64,000 nt of DNA from Streptomonospora wellingtoniae (GTDB taxonomy: Bacteria; Actinomycetota; Actinomycetes; Streptosporangiales; Streptosporangiaceae). Within the stretch, counting starts at the first letter, position 1, and every line of letters starts with the position of its first letter. The position numbers were made by a program, and so were the translations under genes. Below, piece after piece: positions 44,585-53,469 of the stretch. The stretch spans positions 248,001-312,000 of the forward strand of contig NZ_JAVREK010000001.1 of NCBI RefSeq assembly GCF_031845375.1, given 5' to 3'. Below the pieces are notes generated by a model. It saw only the letters and a list, made by a program, of their open reading frames with translations. It did not search any database and was not told the origin of the DNA.

Positions 44585-45253
44585 ATGCACGGTTTCCGTC
44601 TGGCCGTCGGCGCCCTGGGGGCCGCCGGCGTCCTCATGGCCGGGGCGGTCCCCGCCGCCGCCGACCCCGCTACAACCGCCTCCCCCGGTTCCACGGTCGT
44701 CGGCGGGTCCCAGGCACCCGCTCCCACCGCGTCGACCCTGGCCGAGCCCCCCGTCCGCTACGAGGTCAAGCACAAGGCCTGGGAGCAGAAGGAGCCCTCC
44801 TGGTGCGCTCCGGCCAGTGTGCAGCTCAGCCTGCGCACCTTCGGCGTGTACGTCACCCAGGACACGCTCGCCGACAAGATGGACACCGACTCGGTGGGCA
44901 CGTCCGGCGCCGACATGGAGCGCGTCTACGACTCCTACCTCGAGGACGAGGGCTATGAGATGTCCTGGTCCACCGCCCAGGACCCCGACGCGCTCATGGA
45001 CGCGGTGTCCTACGACGTCGGCGTGCTGCACAAGGCCATCCCGCTCGGCGTGTGGGGCGCGGAGGCGTCCTGGATCGGCGCCGACGAGAACTTCGGCCAC
45101 GTGGTCTCGGTGCGCGGCTACGACCAGGAGGAGGACACGTTCACCATCTGGGACCCGTGGCTCGGCAGCTACGGCGGCCACCACACGGTCTCGGCCGACG
45201 ACCTGGCCGACGCCGCCCAGAAGAACGGCCTGGCCTACGTCCACGAGCTCTGA
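44585..45253 (+). CDS. Secreted C39-like cysteine peptidase family protein
   Basis: 222 aa. A signal peptide (LAVGALGAAGVLMAGAVPAAA) is followed by a short linker and a papain-like C39_2 domain: Cys74 in EPSWCAPASVQLSL, His in FGHVVSVRGYD and Asp in FTIWDPWLG. All three catalytic residues are kept. Secreted forms like this are common in actinomycetes; the substrate is unknown. A GGAGG site precedes the ATG. Confidence 0.85.
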   Translation: MHGFRLAVGALGAAGVLMAGAVPAAADPATTASPGSTVVGGSQAPAPTASTLAEPPVRYEVKHKAWEQKEPSWCAPASVQLSLRTFGVYVTQDTLADKMDTDSVGTSGADMERVYDSYLEDEGYEMSWSTAQDPDALMDAVSYDVGVLHKAIPLGVWGAEASWIGADENFGHVVSVRGYDQEEDTFTIWDPWLGSYGGHHTVSADDLADAAQKNGLAYVHEL

Positions 45254-45824
45254 CCCCCGACTCCGCTGACGCGGGTCCGAACGCCTCCGGCCCCCACGCC
45301 ACCCTGCCCCGCGACATGGTGGATCCCGGAGGCGCGTGCCGCGGCCCGGGCGCGCCCGGCGCTGTACCGTGACCGCTGTGTGCACAGCCGCGCCCCGTCC
45401 CGCGCCGTCCCGGCGGCCCGGGACGGGGCGCTTCGCCGTTCCGGGCCGCGGCGGCTTCTTGGGAGCTGAATCGGCCGGACCCGGGCCGGTTCGGCGCGTT
45501 CATCGCGTCCGCGCGTTCGGCGCGTTCGGCGCGTTCGGCGCGTTCGGCGCGTTCGCGAAGGCCCGCACCGCATTACGGTCCGGCCTTGGCGCGTCGTCAC
45601 TTTGTCCGAACGGCGGTTGCACGACCGCATCGGCACTTGCCGCGGCGCGACATCGCCGTGGCGGCCACCGCATCGTCCCAGGCCGGAGCGCTGGCAGGTG
45701 GACCGGCCGGTTGACCGCCCCAAGGGCCGCGGTTTACCCGGCCATTGCGGGGTAGCCCTCGGTCGAAGCCCAACCCGGCCCGCGACGGGCGGGGCAACGG
45801 ACGACATCGAGGAGGCCGATCGGC
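45254..45824. other. 571 bp without a supported gene, with a 9-bp tandem repeat
   Basis: Open frames on both strands here are Arg/Ala/Gly-rich and lack ribosome sites. The only clear structure is the tandem repeat at 45511-45555. The downstream part should hold the promoter of the gene at 45825. Confidence 0.5.
45511..45555. repeat. Five perfect copies of a 9-bp tandem repeat
   Basis: GCGCGTTCG is repeated five times without a mismatch. A related GCGCGTTCATC precedes it. A simple-sequence tract of this kind may vary in copy number between strains. Confidence 0.95.
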
Positions 45825-46409
45825 ATGGACACCGCCCTGGTGATCACCATCGTCGTGGTCCTCGTACTGATCGCGGCTGCGGCGGTCTTCGCCGTTCCCT
45901 GGCAGCGCAGCAGGCGGCTGCGCTCACGATTCGGCCCCGAGTACGAGCGCGCCGTTCGGGAGCACGGCGACCGCCGCGCCGCGGAGCGCGAACTGGCCGA
46001 GCGCGAGCGGCGCCACTCCGAGCTGCGCCTCCAGCCCCTCTCCGACGACGCACGCCGCAGGTTCGAGACGGAGTGGGACAGTGTGCAGGAGCGGTTCGTC
46101 GACTCTCCGGAGTCCGCCGTCCGCGACGCGCACGAGCTGCTCGACCGGCTGATGATCGAGCGCGGATATCCCGCAGGCGACGACGACCGGCGCATCGCCG
46201 ACCTTTCGGTGGAGCACGCCGGCACCGTCGGCCGCTACCGCGAGGCGCGCGCCGCGAGCGAGCGCAGCACCGGCGGCGACGCGTCTACCGAGGACCTGAG
46301 GTCGGCGATGGTGCACTTCCGCGCCCTGTTCCACGAGCTCCTCGACGGCGGCTCCGCCGCGTCCGCCGCTTCCGACGCCGCCGACCCCGGTGACCCCGCC
46401 GCCCGCTGA
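45825..46409 (+). CDS. Membrane-anchored hypothetical protein, paralogue A
   Basis: 194 aa. One N-terminal membrane helix (VITIVVVLVLIAAAAVFAV, 5-23), a basic and then charged coiled region (RAAERELAERERRHSELRLQ), and a C-terminal helical domain: RFETEWDSVQERFVDSPESA, DAHELLDRLMIERGYP, STEDLRSAMVHFRALFHELL. The last domain is shared with the next gene. Proteins like this are frequent in actinomycetes near envelope-stress genes; function unknown. Confidence 0.8.
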   Translation: MDTALVITIVVVLVLIAAAAVFAVPWQRSRRLRSRFGPEYERAVREHGDRRAAERELAERERRHSELRLQPLSDDARRRFETEWDSVQERFVDSPESAVRDAHELLDRLMIERGYPAGDDDRRIADLSVEHAGTVGRYREARAASERSTGGDASTEDLRSAMVHFRALFHELLDGGSAASAASDAADPGDPAAR

Positions 46410-46459
46410 CCGCCAGCCGCGCCGGGCACGCACGCGCCCGGCCGAAGGGAGTTCCGGAC

Positions 46460-47299
46460 ATGGACAATCCGCTCAAGCGCAAGAACGAGGCCGCGGCGGA
46501 CCCCGGCGCCGAACGCGGCCGACGGGAACCGGGGTCATCCGGCACCGCCGCTACCGGGGCCGGGACCGGATCGGACGCCGGCCCCGAAGGCGACCGCGGG
46601 CAGGCCCGGGCGGCGGGCGACAGCGCTGCGCGGTCCGGCGGCGACACCAGGACCGGCGCCCCGGCGGGCGCGCAGCCGTCCTCGGCCAAGGGCGAGGGCG
46701 GCGGGTCGGCGTCCGCGGGACATCCGCCGAAGAGCCCCGCCACGGCCTTCGTGGGTGTGCGGGCCGGCTCGGCCGCCAGGCGGCGGCAGGGGGCAGCGCC
46801 GTCCCCGACCGCCGAGACCGCCGGATCGGGCGGGGACCCCGGGAGGCCGCCCGCGGCACCCGCGGAAGGTGCGACACCCGCCGCGCCGAAGCCCGCGGAG
46901 CCCGGCGCGTCCGGGGCCCCGGCACCCGCCGGGTCGGCCGCATCGGACGCCGTGCCCTCCCAGTCGGCCCGCCCTTCCGCTGGCGGGCGGCCGTCCCGGG
47001 ACGGCTCCGGCACCGGCGAGCGGGGCGCCGAGCTGTTCTCCGCCGAGGAGGCCGACCGCCTCCAGCAGCGGTGGCGCGACGCGCAGAGCGATTTCGTCGA
47101 CGACCCGCGCACGGCCGTGGGCGCCGCCGATGAACTCGTCGGCGAGGTGCTGCGGACGCTGCAGGAGCGGCTGTCGGCGCACAAGCGGGTGCTGGAAGGG
47201 CGCTGGGCCGAAGGCGCCGAGCCCGACACCGAGGACCTGCGCACCACCATGCGGAGCTACCGCGCCTTCTTCCGGCAGGTGCTGCGCGCCGAGGACTGA
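46460..47299 (+). CDS. Hypothetical protein with disordered N-terminus, paralogue B
   Basis: 279 aa. Residues 1-190 are low-complexity Gly/Ala/Pro/Ser and probably disordered. The C-terminal 90 residues (RLQQRWRDAQSDFVDDPRTA, DELVGEVLRTLQERL, TEDLRTTMRSYRAFFRQVL) are homologous to the end of the preceding protein. The membrane helix of the paralogue is absent. The two genes are 50 bp apart in the same direction and probably co-transcribed after a tandem duplication. Confidence 0.8.
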   Translation: MDNPLKRKNEAAADPGAERGRREPGSSGTAATGAGTGSDAGPEGDRGQARAAGDSAARSGGDTRTGAPAGAQPSSAKGEGGGSASAGHPPKSPATAFVGVRAGSAARRRQGAAPSPTAETAGSGGDPGRPPAAPAEGATPAAPKPAEPGASGAPAPAGSAASDAVPSQSARPSAGGRPSRDGSGTGERGAELFSAEEADRLQQRWRDAQSDFVDDPRTAVGAADELVGEVLRTLQERLSAHKRVLEGRWAEGAEPDTEDLRTTMRSYRAFFRQVLRAED

Positions 47300-47314
47300 A
47301 GCGCGCTCCCGCTG

Positions 47315-47366
47315 CCGCCGCGTGCGGCGGGACGGGGACGGGAGGGCTCGCCCGCGGCGCCGCGGG
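47315..47366. terminator. Two hairpins between convergent genes
   Basis: CCGCCG-CGTG-CGGCGG (47315-47330) and a 16-bp perfect palindrome (47351-47366) lie in the 92-bp gap between convergent genes. They probably end transcription from both sides. Confidence 0.5.
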
Positions 47367-47391
47367 GGTCGCGGCGTGCCGATGGGAGGCC

Positions 47392-48246
47392 TCACACGGC
47401 GGGGCGGCCCGGCACGCGCGGGCCCGTGCCGTCCTTGGCCTCGGCGGCGGGCGACCGTCCGCCGGCGCCGGGCTCGGCCCGGTGCGCGCCCAGGCCGGTG
47501 CGGCCGGGTGCCGCCTCCGGGCTGAGCACGAGGTCGTCGCCGTAGTCGGCGCTGTTCTCGTGCCGGTAGGCGATGGGTTCGGCGGTGTCCAGCTCGGCGA
47601 GGCGCTTGCGCAGCCGGGTCGCGTCGGCCGCGAACGCCTCGCCATCGGCCCGGTCGGCGCCGTAGACCACGAACGGCGGCAGCGCCGCGGCGCCGGTGTA
47701 CCAGAACGTGCCGTGCAGCAGCGGGAACAGCACCTCGTCGACCTGCCCGTGTACGCCGCGGCCTCCGAACCCGGACTCGCGCGCGCCCACGGAGGTGACG
47801 ATCAGCGCGCGCTTGCCGACCAGCCCGCCGTCGCCGTAGCGCCGGGTGCGTCCCCGGTCGTCCTTCAGCCCGAAGGCGAAGCCCTGCACGAGCACGCGGT
47901 CGAACCAGCCCTTGAGGATCGCGGGCGGGCCGAACCACCACAGCGGGAAGTGGAAGACCAGGACGTCTGCCCACTCGATCTTCTCCTGCTCGCCGCGCAC
48001 GTCCGTCCCGAGCCGCTGCTCCCGGTAGGCGCGCTGCTGGGAGTCCCCGACGAACAGCCGGTCGCAGCCCGCACCCCCGACACCGCGGAAGTCGGCGGCG
48101 TCGACGACGGGCTTGAAGTCCATGGCGTAGAGATCGGAGACGCGGTGCTCGTAGCCGAGCGCCTCCAACTCGTCCAGCCCCTCGTCCATCAGGGAACCGT
48201 TGAGGGAGCGCCGTTCGGGGTGGGCGAACACCCAGAGGATCTTCAT
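47392..48246 (-). CDS. NAD(P)H quinone reductase, flavodoxin fold
   Basis: 284 aa from the ATG at 48246. The start MKILWVFAHPERRSLNGSLM is the FMN/FAD phosphate loop of the NQO1/KefF family. ADVLVFHFPLWWFGPPAILK and GWFDRVLVQGFAFG complete the flavin site, followed by TSVGARES and the late HGTFWYTGA. It would reduce quinones by two electrons with NAD(P)H in the cytosol. The C-terminal 45 residues are an unrelated Gly/Ala/Pro tail. Confidence 0.9.
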   Translation of the reverse strand: MKILWVFAHPERRSLNGSLMDEGLDELEALGYEHRVSDLYAMDFKPVVDAADFRGVGGAGCDRLFVGDSQQRAYREQRLGTDVRGEQEKIEWADVLVFHFPLWWFGPPAILKGWFDRVLVQGFAFGLKDDRGRTRRYGDGGLVGKRALIVTSVGARESGFGGRGVHGQVDEVLFPLLHGTFWYTGAAALPPFVVYGADRADGEAFAADATRLRKRLAELDTAEPIAYRHENSADYGDDLVLSPEAAPGRTGLGAHRAEPGAGGRSPAAEAKDGTGPRVPGRPAV

Positions 48247-48897
48247 GGTCCGATACTGCCCTATGGGCGGCGCCCGGTAGCAAGGTTCCTGCCGGCGCGC
48301 GATCTCGCTGCGGCGGACCGGGACCCGGAGAATTCGGGTGCCGGGGCCGACGAATTCCCGGTCGCGAACCGTCGGACCGGGGCGAGCGGATCGGCATTGG
48401 TTCGCCGGTGCGGCGGTAGGCCGTCCGCGGAATGCGATCCCCCGAACGGGGGATTCACCCGATTTCCGTGCGGGATCTCCGGACGGCCGGAACCGCGCCC
48501 CGCCGAGGGCGGGGAGGCGCGCACACGCGCGGCTTGCGGGCGCGCTGCCGTCGAGCGCGCCCGGCGCGCCGCCGCGGCACGGCGGCACCCCGCGCAGCGG
48601 TCGCAACTCGGAAATCCACAATCGCGGGATCGTCTTTTTTCGCGGTGGGGATCCGAGTAAAGTTCGTGGAGCGGCAGGTCCGAGAATTCGCATTCCCGAA
48701 CGAGGCGACGCAGCTCCGTAGCTGAGAGTAGTGGCGGGCGGCACGAGTACAACCGCATCGACCGGATGCCCTCGCTGCTCACGGCACGGCCGACCGGTGC
48801 CCCTCCCCGGTGCGGCGCACACTTCGGGCAGCAACGAACGCCGCCGCAGGGCATGGCCCGCGTTCTTCACCCCCGGAGGAATGGACAGGAGACCCCC
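48247..48897. other. 651 bp non-coding region between divergent transcripts
   Basis: No supported gene. An AT-richer patch around 48608-48690, including TTTTTT, is the likeliest promoter zone for the surface operon. Frames on either strand lack ribosome sites and recognisable sequence. Confidence 0.45.
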
Positions 48898-51015
48898 TTG
48901 CGCCACCAGCACGGCTCCCTGCGCACACGCTTCGGCCGACCTGCGGCCGGTGCTGCCGTCGCGGGCCTGGCCACCGCGCTCGTCGGCAGCGCGGTATTCG
49001 GGGTCGGCGCCTTCAGCCGCCTGGACGACCTCTCCGACGGCTCCACCTGGCTGTGGAGCGCGGTCACCGGCGAGGTCATCCGCGTCAACGCCAACAACGG
49101 CCGGGTCGATCTGGTCCACTCGGTCGAGGGCGCCGAGGACCATCCGGTGCGACTGGCGCAGAACAACCGGCACCTGGTGCTGCACGACCTCGAAGCCGGC
49201 TCGCTGACCTCGGTGAACCTGGCGCGTATGGAGTTCACCGGCGAGTCCGGGATCGGCGCGGCCGAGGACAACCGCTTCGTTCTGGGCCGCGGCGCCGCGG
49301 TCATCATCGCCGAGGAGCGCGGCGAGGTCCGCCGCGTCGACCCCGAGACCCTGCGGCCCGCGGGCGAACCGCTGCGCCTGGGCGGCCGGCTCGTCGGCGG
49401 GCAGTTCGACGCCGAGGGCGTGCTGTGGGTGGCCTCCCCCTCGCAGGGCACCGTCGTAGGCATCGACACGCGCTCCGATCAGCCCGAGGTCGTCGAGAGC
49501 GTGCCGGTGGGCGATCCCGGCGACGACCTCGCGATCACCGTGCTCGACTCCGGTGCGCTGGCGGTCAACACCGACGCCGGCGAGCTCAGCGTGGTGACCG
49601 GCGGATCCGCCGAGACCGTGGAGTCGCCGGTGGGCGTGGACGGCGCCGAGGTCCCCGCCCGCACCGCGGGGGCACTCGCCGCGGTCACGGTGCCCGACAC
49701 CTCGTCCGTGGTCGCGGTCGAAGGGCTGCCCGACGACCCGCGGGTGCGGACGTTCGCCGTGCACGGCACCCGGCCCGACGCCGCATTGCCCTTCGCCGGC
49801 GACGTCTACGTCCCCTACTCCGAGGAGGGCCTGGTCCGGCGGTTCTCCAGCGACGGGCGGCAGCGCACCACCCTCCGCGTACCGGACGCCGGCGCGAGCC
49901 CGCTGGAGCTGGAGGTCCGCGACGACCACCTCTTCATCAACGCGCCCGAGTCGGAGTCGGCCCTCGTCGTCGACCCCGACGGCGGCGTGCGCAAGGTGAG
50001 CAAGTACGACCCTGACCCCCGGGGCGACGGACCGGGCGGCGCCGGGAGCCAGGGCGAGCGCCCGGGCGGTGACAGCGCCGATCCCTACGTCGAGGGCCCC
50101 GACGACGGCGGCTATGCGCCCGAGCAGCCCGACCTGCCCGACGCCAGTACGCCCGAGGACCTGCCCGCGCCTCCCGGCCGACCCGAAGGAGGCCGCGGCG
50201 AGGAGGCCCGTCCCGAGGAGCACGAGGACGGCTACGAGGAGCCGCCCCGGCCCCGGGACGTGCCGGACCTGCCCGGCGACGTGCCGGGCGGCGAAGGCGG
50301 CTTGCCGGGTGTCGGCGACGGCCCGCCCGCCCCGCCCCAGCACGGCGACGGCGGTGAGGGGCCCGGCGACGACGGGGACGACGGGGACGACGGGGACGAG
50401 GAGTCCGACGGCGACTCGAACGACGGCGGCCTGCCCGACCTTCCCGACTTGCCCGGCCCCCTCGATCCCGTCCCCGGCGCCCCCGGTTCCGAGGACGACG
50501 AGGACGACGAGGACGGCGAGGACGGCGAGGACAGCGAGGACAGCGAGGACGGCGAGGACCACGAAGGCGACGAGGACCAAGGCGGAGAGGACGAGGGCGG
50601 AGAGGACGACTCCGCCGAAGGAGACGACGAGGCCCCCGAGGAGGGCGAGGACGGCGGCGGGAATCCCGGCGGCGACCCTGAAGGCGGAGAGAACGGCGGA
50701 GGCGGCCCCGGAACCGACGATCCCGGAGACGGCGACGATGTTCCCGACCCGGGCCCCGGCGACACCCCGCCCCCTGAAACCCCCGACCCCGGGGGCGACC
50801 CGGACCCCGGAACCGACGGGCCGCCCGAAGGCGGAGAGCCGGGCGGAAGTCCCGACGATCCCCCGGACGAGGGCACCGGCGGAGCGGACGACGGCACCGG
50901 TCAGCCGGAAGTGCCGCCTGAGGACGGGACGGACGGAACGGCTCCCGGCGGGACTCCGGGTCAGGACGACACCTCCGGAACCTCGCCGGAATCCGATGCC
51001 GAGCCCGTTTCCTGA
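48898..51015 (+). CDS. Propeller-like surface protein with long acidic tail
   Basis: 705 aa from a TTG at 48898 with AGGAG six bases upstream; the frame is open further 5' but without a site. A basic N-terminus and one membrane helix (GAAVAGLATALVGSAVFGVGAF) put the rest outside the cell. Residues about 45-370 have repeated strand motifs (TGEVIRVNANNGRVDLVHS, GEVRRVDPETLRPAG, EGVLWVASPSQGTVVGIDT), as in beta-propellers. Residues about 375-705 are Asp/Glu/Gly/Pro low complexity, with runs such as DDEDDEDGEDGEDSEDSEDG. It heads the MoxR-DUF58 operon, where FN3 or propeller proteins are often found in actinomycetes. Confidence 0.8.
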   Translation: MRHQHGSLRTRFGRPAAGAAVAGLATALVGSAVFGVGAFSRLDDLSDGSTWLWSAVTGEVIRVNANNGRVDLVHSVEGAEDHPVRLAQNNRHLVLHDLEAGSLTSVNLARMEFTGESGIGAAEDNRFVLGRGAAVIIAEERGEVRRVDPETLRPAGEPLRLGGRLVGGQFDAEGVLWVASPSQGTVVGIDTRSDQPEVVESVPVGDPGDDLAITVLDSGALAVNTDAGELSVVTGGSAETVESPVGVDGAEVPARTAGALAAVTVPDTSSVVAVEGLPDDPRVRTFAVHGTRPDAALPFAGDVYVPYSEEGLVRRFSSDGRQRTTLRVPDAGASPLELEVRDDHLFINAPESESALVVDPDGGVRKVSKYDPDPRGDGPGGAGSQGERPGGDSADPYVEGPDDGGYAPEQPDLPDASTPEDLPAPPGRPEGGRGEEARPEEHEDGYEEPPRPRDVPDLPGDVPGGEGGLPGVGDGPPAPPQHGDGGEGPGDDGDDGDDGDEESDGDSNDGGLPDLPDLPGPLDPVPGAPGSEDDEDDEDGEDGEDSEDSEDGEDHEGDEDQGGEDEGGEDDSAEGDDEAPEEGEDGGGNPGGDPEGGENGGGGPGTDDPGDGDDVPDPGPGDTPPPETPDPGGDPDPGTDGPPEGGEPGGSPDDPPDEGTGGADDGTGQPEVPPEDGTDGTAPGGTPGQDDTSGTSPESDAEPVS

Positions 51016-51239
51016 CGCGTGTGCCGCGTGCGCCTGCGTTCCGGGCCTCCGGCCGACGGCGCACGGCGCGGCTCGCCGTGCGCGCCGAAGACGCGCCTCC
51101 GCCGACGCGCGAACGGCGCACCGGGGCCGACGACGCCCCTCGGTCCGCCGGTCCCCCCTCTGCCCGCCGGTGCCGCCGTGTCCGGCCCCGGACGACCGCG
51201 GCGCTGCCCGACCCGACCGCACGATGCGGAGACTCCACT

Positions 51240-52272
<1,033 letters not shown>

Positions 52273-52280
<8 letters not shown>

Positions 52281-53469
52281 GGCGGGCGGCGGCGACGCGC
52301 GGGAACGGCCGGGGAGCGGAGCCGTGCTGCCCACCGCCCGCGGCTGGCTGGTGCTGGCGGGCGGCGCCGCCCTGCTCGTCACGGGCGCGGGGTTCGGCTA
52401 CCGCGAGCTGCTGGTGCTGGGCACAGTGCCCTTCGCCGTCGTCCTGGTGTCGGTGGTTCTGGTGGGCAGGCTGCGTCCGATGCGGGTGCGGCGTTCGGTG
52501 GCCACACCGCGGATCTCGCCCGGCGACGAGGCCGAGGTCGTCCTCAGCACCGGCGAGGACGGCCGCGGCCGGGGCGCGCACCTGCTCGCCGACCGGGTGG
52601 CCGGGCCGACCGGAGAGCGGTCGGTCGAGCTGCCTGCGGCCCGGCCCGGTGACGCCGCTCCGGTGGGCTACCGGCTCCGTGCCGAGCGGCGCGGCGTGCT
52701 CGACCTGGGACCGCTGGAGTCGCGTCGGCGCGACCCGCTGGGCCTGGCGGCGGCCCGGCGCGTCTCCGGCGGGACCGACCGGATCTGGGTGCATCCCCGG
52801 TGGGAGCCGCTGGGGGCGATGCCCGTGGGGCGCAGCGACGACCCGCAGGGCGTGTTCGACGGCGGGCGCGCGGGCAGCGTCAGCTTCCACACCTTGCGCG
52901 ACTATGTGCCGGGCGACGACGTGCGGCACATCCACTGGCGCAGCACGGCGCGGCAGGGCAAGCTCATGGTGCGCGAGCACCTGGACACCTCGCACACGCG
53001 CATCAGCGTCGTGGCCGACGACCGCGGCGGCGCCGCCGGCGACGAGCTCGCGGCACTGGACGAGGTGGCGGGCGCGGCGGCCGCGTTTGCGGCGGCGGCG
53101 GTCGACGGGCGGTGGGCCTGCGAGCTGCGGCTGGTCGGCGGCAAGTCCGTGGAGAGCACCGGCCGGCTGGCTCCGATGCTCGACCTGCTCGCCGAGGCGC
53201 ACCCCGATCCCGGCGCCGACCTGGCCCGTGAGCTGTGGCGGCTGCGCAACCGCCCCTTCGGCGACACCGCGGTGCTGGTCAGCGCGGCGATCACAGGTGC
53301 CGAGGCGCGGATGTTCGCGCGGCTGGGCGAGGTGTACCCGCGGCTGGTGCTGATCGTGCTGCGCCGGTACGGCCGACCGCTCGGCGCCGTCCCCGGCGTG
53401 ACCGTGGTCGACGCCGACGACGCCCGCGACCTGGCCGCGCGCTGGAACGGTGAGCGGTGGTCGGCGTGA
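52273..53469 (+). CDS. DUF58 protein (MoxR partner)
   Basis: 398 aa. Two membrane helices near the start (GWLVLAGGAALLVTGAGFGY, LLVLGTVPFAVVLVSVVLVG), a beta-rich region, and the DUF58 core FHTLRDYVPGDDVRHIHWRS, then TARQGKLMVREHL. Coupled on both sides by overlaps with MoxR and the transglutaminase-fold gene. It works with MoxR in envelope protein assembly (family knowledge; exact role here unknown). Confidence 0.92.

Noticed and set aside
45511..45555. Possible CRISPR-like array
   Set aside because: Nine-base head-to-tail repeats with no spacers; no cas genes in the window.
45336..45755. 139-codon forward frame containing repeated AFG
   Set aside because: The repeat is just the 9-bp tandem DNA repeat; no ribosome site and no recognisable sequence on either side.
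48261..48854. 197-codon reverse frame upstream of the surface operon
   Set aside because: Arg/Ser/Pro-rich, overlaps the likely promoter zone, and has no motif or ribosome site.
48247..51222. Upstream extension of the quinone reductase frame to 51222
   Set aside because: The reductase begins naturally at 48246; the extension is antisense to the propeller-like gene.
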